Assembly (NCBI GenBank): GCA_039198765.1
Contig: JBCCTF010000094.1
Span: forward strand, 1 to 15,231
DNA: 15,231 bases
DNA from: Parvularcula sp039198765
GTDB taxonomy: Bacteria > Pseudomonadota > Alphaproteobacteria > Caulobacterales > Parvularculaceae
Reading direction: 5' to 3'
The translations under genes and the position numbers were made by a program. How positions within the stretch are numbered: position 1 is the stretch's first letter; the number at the start of each line of letters is the position of its first letter. Positions 7,570 through 14,312 of this stretch are shown here, one piece after another. The notes beneath the pieces were generated by a model, which did no database searches, was not told where the DNA came from, and saw only the letters and a list, made by a program, of their open reading frames with translations.

Positions 7570-7674
7570 AGGGGCAGAAACACTCGCGCCGCGGGGCTGT
7601 TCTTCGTCACCTTAGCGTGGCGAGATGCGGAAGGCGGCGCCTCACTAGGCTGGCATTCGACCGGGAGCTGACCC

Positions 7675-8832
7675 ATGTCCGCAAGCATACCCTCCGCCCA
7701 AGGCAGCCGTGACCACGCCCTCGACTGGCTTCGCGTCATCGCGTTTGGCCTGCTCATTCTCTATCACATCGGCATGTTCTTCGTGCCGTGGGGTTGGCAC
7801 GTGAAGACGGCGGAACCGGTGGAGGCGCTGCAGTATCCGATGCTGCTGCTGAACCCCTGGCGGCTGGCGCTTCTCTTCTTCATCTCCGGCGCGGCGATGC
7901 GCTATCTGCTCGATAAGCAGAAGGCGCTGCGGTTTGCGGGCAGCCGGGTGTGGCGGCTGTTCCCGGTGATCGTCTTCGGGATGATCGTGATCGTCGCGCC
8001 GCAGACCTACTTTGAGCTGCGGCAGGAGGGGCTGATCGAGCCGGGCTACCTGGCGTTCTGGAAGCAGTACCTGACCCAAGAGAAGCTGCACGGCATCACA
8101 GTGCCGACGTGGAACCACCTTTGGTACGTCGTGTACCTCATGTTCTATGCGCTGCTGCTGGCGCTCGTTGCGCCGGTGCTGCGGTTCATTGGCAATGGAC
8201 CTGTCGGAGAAAGCATCGCCAAGCTTTGGGAGCGGCCTGGAGTCGCCGCGCTACTGATCCTGCCGACCCTCCCGTTCGTCGCTTACCGGATCACTCTCGA
8301 TCCCCACTTTGAGGTCACTCACAACCTGATCGAGGATTGGGCCAACCACGCGCGCAGCCTGACGATGCTCGTCTTCGGGTTCTACGCCGCGAAGAGTGAG
8401 CGGTTCTGGGGCGTTGTTGATAGCGCATGGCTGATCGCGGGTGTCCTCGCCCTCGCCTACGTGCCCGTCCTGGGTTGGGCGCTGACGATTGAGGATGCGG
8501 TCTGGGACACCCAACCTTGGTTCATGTGGCCCGTGCGCCTGATGCGGCAGGCTTATCTCTGGTGGATCATCGTCTTCCTGCTCGGCGCCGCGCGGCGGTT
8601 CCTGTCAGGCGATGGCCCCCTGCTCCGCTATCTGAACGTGGCGGTCTTCCCCCTCTACATCTTCCACCAGACGATCACGGTGGCCGCGGGCTACTGGGTT
8701 GGCACGCAAGAGTTCTCTGTTTGGATGGAGTTTGCTGTCCTCGTCGGAGCGACTGTGCTGGGCAGCCTCGCGCTGTTCGAGATCACCAAGCGGACGGGAC
8801 CCTTCCGGCTGGTCTTCGGTATGAAGCCCTAG
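7675..8832 (+). CDS. Acyltransferase-3 family integral membrane protein (OpgC-like)
   Basis: A 385-residue polytopic membrane protein with about ten hydrophobic segments. The N-terminus carries the family signature: R20 in LDWLRVIAF followed by H31 at the end of the first membrane helix, the presumed catalytic histidine. LFFISGAAMRYLL (67-79) and NHLWYVVYLMFY (147-158) are typical of the OpgC/acyltransferase-3 group. Members transfer acyl groups to sugars, glucans or other envelope molecules; the substrate here cannot be told from sequence. The ATG at 7675 has GGGAG (7663-7667) 7 nt upstream. It is divergent from the LytTR gene with shared direct repeats in the gap, so I infer it is that regulator's target. 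rlmN follows after 79 bp on the same strand. Confidence 0.87.
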   Translation: MSASIPSAQGSRDHALDWLRVIAFGLLILYHIGMFFVPWGWHVKTAEPVEALQYPMLLLNPWRLALLFFISGAAMRYLLDKQKALRFAGSRVWRLFPVIVFGMIVIVAPQTYFELRQEGLIEPGYLAFWKQYLTQEKLHGITVPTWNHLWYVVYLMFYALLLALVAPVLRFIGNGPVGESIAKLWERPGVAALLILPTLPFVAYRITLDPHFEVTHNLIEDWANHARSLTMLVFGFYAAKSERFWGVVDSAWLIAGVLALAYVPVLGWALTIEDAVWDTQPWFMWPVRLMRQAYLWWIIVFLLGAARRFLSGDGPLLRYLNVAVFPLYIFHQTITVAAGYWVGTQEFSVWMEFAVLVGATVLGSLALFEITKRTGPFRLVFGMKP

Positions 8833-8911
8833 GCCTTGTGGAAAAGCGCCCTGGCGGCTAGGCGCCGGGGCTGACCTTCCAACAAGACCTGTAGCAAGGC
8901 ACGGAAACGAC

Positions 8912-10063
8912 ATGTCCACGACCCTTTTGAACTTGGCCCCTGCGGCTGAGACTGACCAACGCACCTCCCTCATTGGGCTCTCCCGCAAAGAGATCGCCGC
9001 ACAGCTTCAGGCCGACCTCGGCCTTGCCGAGAAAGAAGCGCGGATGCGCGCGCGGCAGATTTGGGGCTGGATCTACAATCTCGGCGTCAGCGATTTCGCC
9101 CAGATGACCAACATCGCCAAAGCGATGCGGGAGAAGCTGGACGACTGGTACCGCATCCCGCGGGCAGAGATCGTTGAGCGGAAAGTGTCCGTAGACGGAA
9201 CACGCAAATACCTCCTGCGCTTTGCCCCGGGAATTGAGGCCGAGGCCGTGTTCATCCCCGGTGTCGGGAGGTCAGGTGCGCTGTGTGTGTCAAGCCAAGT
9301 GGGCTGCACCCTGAACTGCACGTTCTGCCACACAGGGACCCAGCGTCTGGTGCGCAACCTGACGGCAGAAGAGATCGTGCTGCAGGTTCTAGCGTGTAAG
9401 GACGATATCGAGGAATGGCCCTCGGGCAAGGATGAGCGCCAGCTGTCGAACATCGTGTTCATGGGCATGGGCGAGCCGCTCTATAACCTGGACGGCGTGG
9501 CCGCTTCGATCGACATCATCTCGGACAATGAAGGCATTTCGATCAGTCGGCGGAGGATCACGGTCTCGACGTCTGGCATCGTCGATCAGATGCATGATCT
9601 TGGTGAGCGGACAGAGGCGATGCTCGCCATCTCTCTCCACGCAACGAATGATGCGCTGCGTGATGAGCTGGTGCCGATCAACAAGAAATGGCCGATTGCT
9701 GAACTGCTTCAGGCGTGCCGTGATTATCCGGGCACGTCGAATTCGCGGCGCATCACATTTGAATATGTCATGCTGAAAGGCGTGAACGACAGCGATAATG
9801 AAGCGCGAGAACTCGTCCGCCTGCTGAAGGGTATTCCGGCGAAGATCAATCTGATCCCGTTCAACCCCTGGCCCGATAGCCCCTACGAATGCTCAGACTG
9901 GGGCCGGATTGAGGCATTTGCTGAAATCGTGAACCGCGCAGGCTACGCTTCGCCGATCCGGACACCACGAGGCCGCGACGTGGGCGCGGCCTGCGGTCAG
10001 TTGAAGACAGAGAGCGTCAAGAAGCGCGCGAGCGAGCGCCGCCTTGAGGCCGTCAGCACTTAA
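8912..10063 (+). CDS. rlmN: Dual-specificity 23S rRNA A2503 / tRNA A37 C2-methyltransferase
   Basis: Radical SAM enzyme that methylates C2 of adenine 2503 in 23S rRNA and of A37 in some tRNAs. The 383 residues include CVSSQVGCTLNCTFCHTGTQ, with cluster ligands C132, C136 and C139. The two catalytic cysteines correspond to C125 and C361, the latter in AACGQL. MGMGEPLYN (184-192) and SLHATNDALRDELVPIN (241-257) are further signatures. All key residues are present, so it should be active. It is the methylating RlmN, not Cfr, by the MGMGEPL and C-terminal pattern. The ATG at 8912 has only a weak upstream purine stretch. Its TAA interlocks with the TAA of the opposite gene in TTAA (10060-10063). 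Confidence 0.96.
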   Translation: MSTTLLNLAPAAETDQRTSLIGLSRKEIAAQLQADLGLAEKEARMRARQIWGWIYNLGVSDFAQMTNIAKAMREKLDDWYRIPRAEIVERKVSVDGTRKYLLRFAPGIEAEAVFIPGVGRSGALCVSSQVGCTLNCTFCHTGTQRLVRNLTAEEIVLQVLACKDDIEEWPSGKDERQLSNIVFMGMGEPLYNLDGVAASIDIISDNEGISISRRRITVSTSGIVDQMHDLGERTEAMLAISLHATNDALRDELVPINKKWPIAELLQACRDYPGTSNSRRITFEYVMLKGVNDSDNEARELVRLLKGIPAKINLIPFNPWPDSPYECSDWGRIEAFAEIVNRAGYASPIRTPRGRDVGAACGQLKTESVKKRASERRLEAVST

Positions 10064-10446
10064 ACAATGGTGGTCATCCGTGAGCGGATCACTCTCACGG
10101 CGATCAAGCCGAGGGCAATCACTACAGGGATGGTGGAGAGCCACGCCATGCTCTCCGCTGGCGCAAACAGCCAGATGGCAGCATGCAGCGCGCCTCCAAT
10201 CATCAGGACGATCCCCGCGAACCGTTTCATGCGGAACGCGCAAGCCTGATCAGCTGTACACGAAGCATCTGGCGCACTCTTCGGCATCAGGTTGGCGAAC
10301 CACACGAGGATGAACCCCACAACGACGCCGGTCATCCGCTCTGTCTCTCCCCCGATGAGGCCCATATCTTGAGCTCGGACGCCCAGGAACGCAACAAGCA
10401 GCATCGCACCTGCTGCAACCAGTGCACTGACAATTTGCGAATTCAT
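10060..10446 (-). CDS. Small four-helix membrane protein in operon with ArsR regulator
   Basis: A 128-residue integral membrane protein of unknown function. Hydrophobic segments lie at about 5-22, 38-54, 75-95 and 99-119. The loop between helices 2 and 3 contains NLMPK and two cysteines (C63, C69), and the C-terminus is basic. I do not recognise a characterised family. SdpI-type immunity proteins also pair with ArsR repressors, but I see no convincing SdpI signature here. The ATG at 10446 overlaps the TGA of the upstream ArsR gene (ATGA on the minus strand), so the two are translationally coupled and the regulator very probably controls this protein. Its stop interlocks with the rlmN stop. 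Confidence 0.8.
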   Translation of the reverse strand: MNSQIVSALVAAGAMLLVAFLGVRAQDMGLIGGETERMTGVVVGFILVWFANLMPKSAPDASCTADQACAFRMKRFAGIVLMIGGALHAAIWLFAPAESMAWLSTIPVVIALGLIAVRVIRSRMTTIV

Positions 10447-10754
10447 GATGGTTCTCCTTCCGCGCCCTCCGGCGCAGGGTTGGTCGTCGTGCGTGAACTC
10501 AAGCCCACCTGCTCAGCCAAACCAAGCAGCGCGTCCTCCAACACCGAGATCTGCAGGTGGTAGATCACCCGCTGACCTTCCTTCGTAGAGGTGACCAGCC
10601 CCGCAGCTTTCAGCACGTTCAGGTGCGCCGACATTGTCGGCTTTGAGAACGCGAAATGCTGCGCGATGTCCCCCGCTGAGAGAGGACCATCCTTCAGAAG
10701 GCCCAGCACAGAGCGGCGGGTGGGGTCAGCCAGAGCTTTGAAGATCGACGACAT
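10443..10754 (-). CDS. ArsR-family winged-helix repressor (SdpR-like autorepressor)
   Basis: A 103-residue winged-helix DNA-binding protein. The N-terminal IFKALADPTRRSVLGLL (4-20) and the recognition-helix stretch FSKPTMSAHLNVLKAAGLV (36-54) followed by the wing EGQRVIYHL are characteristic of the ArsR group that includes B. subtilis SdpR. No metal-binding cysteine motif is present (the protein has no cysteine), so classical arsenic sensing is unlikely. The ATG at 10754 is only 6 nt from a -10-like TAAATA, implying a leaderless transcript. An inverted repeat over the promoter suggests autorepression. The partner gene is the membrane protein that overlaps its stop by 4 nt. The inducing signal is not evident. 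Confidence 0.92.
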   Translation of the reverse strand: MSSIFKALADPTRRSVLGLLKDGPLSAGDIAQHFAFSKPTMSAHLNVLKAAGLVTSTKEGQRVIYHLQISVLEDALLGLAEQVGLSSRTTTNPAPEGAEGEPS

Positions 10755-10760
10755 GACTGT

Positions 10761-10782
10761 TATTTAGCTAATCAACTAAATA
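10761..10782. promoter_or_regulatory. ArsR operator candidate, inverted repeat TATTTAG-N8-CTAAATA
   Basis: A perfect 7-bp inverted repeat with an 8-bp spacer (arms 10761-10767 and 10776-10782) lies inside the ArsR promoter, covering the -10 and the spacer. Binding here would block RNA polymerase. The right arm also reads TAAATA on the plus strand, with ATGACT 18 nt upstream (10753-10758). It could therefore be the -10 of a divergent promoter for the metalloprotease gene. Symmetry and position are seen; binding by this ArsR protein is inferred. Confidence 0.6.
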
Positions 10783-10788
10783 TGTCAA
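10761..10788 (-). promoter_or_regulatory. Promoter of the ArsR operon, apparently leaderless
   Basis: On the minus strand a perfect -35 TTGACA (plus positions 10783-10788) is followed by a 16-nt spacer and a -10 TAAATA (10761-10766). Only 6 nt separate the -10 from the ATG, so transcription should begin at or next to the start codon. There is no room for a Shine-Dalgarno sequence. This is the clearest promoter in the window by match and position. Confidence 0.75.
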
Positions 10789-10826
10789 CCGTCGGGTCTA
10801 GAAGCTGGCCCAACAAGCCATACATA

Positions 10827-10841
10827 CCTCCCTCAAGGAGG
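10827..10841 (+). promoter_or_regulatory. Shine-Dalgarno of the metalloprotease gene inside a perfect hairpin
   Basis: CCTCC (10827-10831) and GGAGG (10837-10841) form a perfect 5-bp stem with a CTCAA loop. GGAGG is the Shine-Dalgarno sequence, 7 nt before ATG 10849, so the mRNA can hide its own ribosome site. This could damp translation until the stem opens. The stem is short, and whether it acts in the cell is unknown. Confidence 0.4.
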
Positions 10842-10848
10842 CAGGATC

Positions 10849-11730
10849 ATGACCATTCACGCCCTCGCTGCAGCTGCGATGCTGGCGCTCACAACAGAGC
10901 AAACGGCGGACATTCGCGTGACCTATGAGGATGTGCCCGCCCCTGCGCAGACTGATTTCGAGGCGGCAGCTCAGATCTGGGAGAGCTGTGTGGTCTCCGC
11001 GGTGCCGATTAACATTCATGTGAAGTGGATGCCTGGCGGGCCGACGGGTTATGCTGGCCACAACTCCGTCCGGAACAAGCGTTATCTGCCCAAACGAGGC
11101 CTCGATTACCCGACAGCACTGGCCAGCGCGATGCGCGGGAAAGCTGTCACCGACCAAGATGACATGAACATCTTTTTCAGAAACAACGACAATTGGCACT
11201 ACGCCGCCAACGATCCGATTGCCGAAGGCGACGTCGACTTCGTCAAGGTCGCCATGCATGAAATCGCCCACGGGCTGGGCGTTTCGACGTCGGTCTATAT
11301 TCCCTGGCGCGGTGAGAAGATCGCGGAAATTGGTCGTCCGAACAGCGATTTAGACTATTTCACGTGGACTTTTGACTGGCCGGAGCTGGACGGCACGCCC
11401 GAGCTCTATGACAGCTTCATCAAGCTGGCGGATGGTCGGCGGATAATCAAAGACTTCGCCAACGGGTCAGTGGAGCTGACCGACGCGTTGGCCAACCCTA
11501 CAATCCACTTTGACGGGAAGCACGCAACGGCGGCGAACGACGGCTTTCCTGTTGCGGTGATCCCGTCGAACATCAGCCATATCCCCCAATTTCCGAGGCG
11601 CCCACCCCCGACAATGCTGGCAGTACGCGGGGAAGGCGTCAGTCCGCGCCATCCCGACAAAATCCTCCTGGGGATGCTGAAAGACCTCGGTTGGGAGATC
11701 GCGAAACCCTGTGAAGAGAAGGCGCAATAG
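10849..11730 (+). CDS. HEXXH zinc metalloprotease-like protein, probably exported
   Basis: A 293-residue protein with the zinc-binding motif HEIAHGLG (H137, E138, H141, G144) preceded by DVDFVKVAM. This resembles the DFxxVxLHEIxHGLGF pattern of secreted bacterial metalloproteases. The C-terminal GMLKDLGWEI (275-284) also fits that group. At the place where metzincins have a third histidine (HEXXHXXGXXH), residue 147 is Thr, so the third zinc ligand must lie elsewhere or be missing. The first 16 residues are hydrophobic and could be a signal peptide, but they lack a Lys or Arg, so export is uncertain. Two cysteines (C47, C288) could pair outside the cytosol. The start is supported by GGAGG 7 nt upstream. 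The substrate is unknown. Confidence 0.75.
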   Translation: MTIHALAAAAMLALTTEQTADIRVTYEDVPAPAQTDFEAAAQIWESCVVSAVPINIHVKWMPGGPTGYAGHNSVRNKRYLPKRGLDYPTALASAMRGKAVTDQDDMNIFFRNNDNWHYAANDPIAEGDVDFVKVAMHEIAHGLGVSTSVYIPWRGEKIAEIGRPNSDLDYFTWTFDWPELDGTPELYDSFIKLADGRRIIKDFANGSVELTDALANPTIHFDGKHATAANDGFPVAVIPSNISHIPQFPRRPPPTMLAVRGEGVSPRHPDKILLGMLKDLGWEIAKPCEEKAQ

Positions 11731-11820
11731 GGCCGACAGGTGACCTGATCACAGGGGGTGCTTTCCTTCCGGGCGCATTTACGTTAACACATGACAGTCA
11801 GGAGAGGTGTGGGCGGAACC

Positions 11821-12201
11821 ATGACACGCATTGAGACGATTTTCGGCGGTGTGCTGGCGATGGGGATCCTCGGCGTCTTCATGTTCGTATTCTTTGGCGA
11901 AGGGGCGATGTCCGTGACCCAAGGAAGCGCGACCACGGTGCGCACGGCCTCGTTCAGCGCAGGCACCCTGCTCGATCCGGAAGAGTATGTGACCCCGCAG
12001 AACCAGTGCGAGTGCTACAACCTGGCGTATGAGCTGGCCCGTCGGCGCGAGGCGATGCCCGGTGACGACAATTACGAGAGCCAGCTGAACGTTTGCTACG
12101 ACAAGTTCTCAAGTGCGGGTGCTGCGGCATTCGAAGCGGGCTACACCGACTTCGTCGCTGAGCCGCGCCGCCGGAAGAGTTGCCCGGTCAACTTCCGCTA
12201 G
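11821..12201 (+). CDS. Small membrane-anchored four-cysteine protein of unknown function
   Basis: I do not recognise this protein. From ATG 11821 it has 126 residues: a short N-terminus, one strongly hydrophobic segment (about 6-27), and a hydrophilic C-terminal part expected outside the cytosol. That part has four cysteines in a CxC...C...C pattern (C63, C65, C92, C121), enough for two disulfides. The C-terminus is basic. GAGGTG at 11804-11809 is the likely Shine-Dalgarno sequence, at a somewhat long spacing. An in-frame ATG at 11791 would add 10 residues but has no ribosome site, and GTG 11809 is a third option. It follows the metalloprotease by 90 bp on the same strand; a shared role is not shown. 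Its stop is 3 bp from the opposite gpsA stop. Confidence 0.65.
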   Translation: MTRIETIFGGVLAMGILGVFMFVFFGEGAMSVTQGSATTVRTASFSAGTLLDPEEYVTPQNQCECYNLAYELARRREAMPGDDNYESQLNVCYDKFSSAGAAAFEAGYTDFVAEPRRRKSCPVNFR

Positions 12202-12204
12202 GCC

Positions 12205-13197
12205 CTAGCCTTCACTTTTCAGCGGTCTGTTCATCAGTGCGCCGATGATATCATCGACCTGTGCGCTGCCATCGACAATCGCAGCCACACCCTCACTGAT
12301 CGGCATCTCGACACCTAGCGATGTCGCACTGGAAGTGAGAGGTCCAGCCGTGGCTGCGCCTTCAGCCACCGTGGTGTGCTCATCCAGGTAGGTTTGAACA
12401 TCGGCGCCCTCACCCAATGCGACGCCTAAGGAGTAATTGCGCGATTGGCGAGAGCCGCAGGTAAGGACCAGATCGCCCAGTCCTGAGAGGCCAGCCAGCG
12501 TCTCAGACTTTGCACCAAGAGCTTTGCCGAACCGCTGCATCTCCGCGAACCCCCTCGCGATGATCGCCGCCCGCGCGCTGTCGCCGAAGCCGCGCCCCTC
12601 TGCGATGCCGCATGCGATGGCGAGGACGTTCTTCACCGCGCCGCCGATCTCCGCACCGAGGGGGTCATCCGACGCATACGGACGGAACGTCGGCGTGGCG
12701 AGGGCATCGAGCCAGAACTGCCGCTGAGCCTCATCCCGCGCCGCCAGCGTGACCGCCGTCGGCTGACCCTGCGCCACGTCCATGGCGAAGCTTGGGCCTG
12801 ATAGGACGGCAGGAAGTGCCTCGGGCCACGCATCGCTCAGCACACGGTGCATTGGCGCCATCGTCTCCCGCTCAAGCCCTTTGCAGCACAGCGCAACAGG
12901 AAGTGGCGCGCCCTCCGCCGCCTCGCGGAAGCTCGAAAGATGGGTCCTCGCGGATTGCGCCGGCACAACGAACAGGCAGCCATCGTGATCGGACAGCGAC
13001 GACAGCTCGTGAGTCACGGTCAAATCCTCAGGGAACAAAATGCCTGGGAGGCGCGCTTCATTCGTCCGCTCACGGCGCAATTCAGCAGCCACGCCCTCGC
13101 GCCGCGCCCAGAGGGTAACCTCACGCCCATGGCTGGCAAGCAACACGGCGAGCGCCGTGCCCCAGCTGCCTGCACCGGCGACGAAAAGCTTCGTCAT
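12205..13197 (-). CDS. gpsA: NAD(P)-dependent glycerol-3-phosphate dehydrogenase
   Basis: Cytosolic enzyme that reduces dihydroxyacetone phosphate to sn-glycerol 3-phosphate, the backbone for phospholipid synthesis. The length of 330 residues is normal. The N-terminal Rossmann loop is GAGSWGTALA (8-17). CCKGLE (104-109), GPSFA (134-138), the catalytic lysine K189 in GAVKNVLAIACG and the LSGLGDLVLTC stretch are all present. The ATG at 13197 shares its A with the last base of the upstream tsaD TGA (TGATG), so the two genes are translationally coupled. The tsaD-gpsA order divergent from hemC is familiar in alphaproteobacteria. The stop is 3 bp from that of the convergent small-protein gene, leaving no terminator between them. 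Confidence 0.96.
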   Translation of the reverse strand: MTKLFVAGAGSWGTALAVLLASHGREVTLWARREGVAAELRRERTNEARLPGILFPEDLTVTHELSSLSDHDGCLFVVPAQSARTHLSSFREAAEGAPLPVALCCKGLERETMAPMHRVLSDAWPEALPAVLSGPSFAMDVAQGQPTAVTLAARDEAQRQFWLDALATPTFRPYASDDPLGAEIGGAVKNVLAIACGIAEGRGFGDSARAAIIARGFAEMQRFGKALGAKSETLAGLSGLGDLVLTCGSRQSRNYSLGVALGEGADVQTYLDEHTTVAEGAATAGPLTSSATSLGVEMPISEGVAAIVDGSAQVDDIIGALMNRPLKSEG

Positions 13198-14285
13198 CAG
13201 ACCTTCACCCCGCGTTTGCCGCGCCCGACCATCGGCGCTGCGTCTTCATCCAGCGGCCAGCGCGGCCGCGGCGCCATCGCCAGCGCGTCAGACTGGTCCT
13301 GCGCCAGCCCCGCCTCCGCCAACTTCGCGCCCGCATAGGCAATCATGGCCGCATTGTCCGTGCAGAACTTGAGCGACGGGGCAAAAAAAGCGGCGCCTGC
13401 GTCTTCCGCCAGCTGCTCCAGCTCAGCCCGAAGCATCGCATTGGCTGCCACACCGCCCGCCGCGACCAGAGCGCTGGCTCCCGTCTCTTGCAGCGCCGCC
13501 TGCGTCCGTTGGGCGAGGTGCCTGACAGCTGCGCGCTGAAAAGCAGCGGCGAGGTCGGCGCGGTCTTGATGCTCGAGAGGCGCAGCCTTCTCGGCATCCT
13601 GGCGGACTGCAGTTTTGAGACCCGAGAAGCTGAAATCGAACCCGCTCCGCCCGAGAAGTGGCCTTGGCATCGGGAAGCGGTCAGGATCGCCTTCGTCCGC
13701 AATAGCCTGGATCGCCGGGCCGCCGGGCACGCCGAGGCCCATCAGCTTGGCCGTCTTATCAAACGCCTCACCCGCTGCGTCATCGATCGTCGAGCCCAGC
13801 CGCTTCGCCTTGCCCGGCCCATCCACCAGCAGCAGCTGCGAGTACCCCCCACTCACAAGGAGCAAAAGGTAAGGCGTTGGCACATCCGCTTCGAGGCCAG
13901 CGGAGAGCGCATGGCCCTCCAAATGGTTCACCGGCACCAGCGGAACACCCGTCGCGAGGCTCAACCCCTTGGCGAACGTGAAGCCCGCCATCACCCCGCC
14001 AATCAGCCCCGGACCAGCCGTCGCGGCAATCAAATCCAGGTCGCTAGGAGCAACCCCAGCCTGGCGCAGCGCCTCTTCAGCGACCGCATCAATCCGGTCC
14101 GCATGGGCGCGCGCAGCAATCTCAGGAACCACGCCGCCAAAGGGGGCATGGCTTTCGTGCTGGCCTCGGACGACGGACGACATAACTTCTACCGCAGTAC
14201 CCATCCGTAGAACGGCGGCAGCAGTGTCATCACAGCTTGACTCAATTCCGAGAACGATGCGCGTTTTGCGCTCTTTTTCACGCAT
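13197..14285 (-). CDS. tsaD: tRNA N6-adenosine threonylcarbamoyltransferase
   Basis: Catalytic subunit that, with TsaB and TsaE, transfers the threonylcarbamoyl group to A37 of ANN-decoding tRNAs (t6A). It is essential in many bacteria. The 362 residues show GIESSCDDT (13-21), the metal-binding HLEGH (H121, H125), LVSGGYSQL (144-152), FDFSFSGLKTAV (216-227), VAAGGVAAN (274-282) and the third metal ligand D310 in FCTDNAAMIAY. All core motifs are intact. A basic tail, GRGKRGVKV, ends the protein. The start is ATG 14285, with a weak upstream G-run. Only 27 bp separate it from the divergent hemC start. gpsA follows with a one-base overlap. Confidence 0.96.
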   Translation of the reverse strand: MREKERKTRIVLGIESSCDDTAAAVLRMGTAVEVMSSVVRGQHESHAPFGGVVPEIAARAHADRIDAVAEEALRQAGVAPSDLDLIAATAGPGLIGGVMAGFTFAKGLSLATGVPLVPVNHLEGHALSAGLEADVPTPYLLLLVSGGYSQLLLVDGPGKAKRLGSTIDDAAGEAFDKTAKLMGLGVPGGPAIQAIADEGDPDRFPMPRPLLGRSGFDFSFSGLKTAVRQDAEKAAPLEHQDRADLAAAFQRAAVRHLAQRTQAALQETGASALVAAGGVAANAMLRAELEQLAEDAGAAFFAPSLKFCTDNAAMIAYAGAKLAEAGLAQDQSDALAMAPRPRWPLDEDAAPMVGRGKRGVKV

Positions 14286-14312
14286 CGCGCGCCCCTAGCA
14301 CCCAAGTATTTC

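Noticed and set aside
8846..8865. GCGCC...GGCGC inverted repeat between the acyltransferase gene and rlmN, considered as a terminator.
   Set aside because: The stem is 5 bp with a 10-nt loop and no T-run follows. In GC-rich DNA this is expected by chance.
13488..14210. Plus-strand open frame of 240 residues opposite tsaD.
   Set aside because: It is entirely antisense to tsaD, shows no recognisable motif, and has a composition typical of shadow frames.
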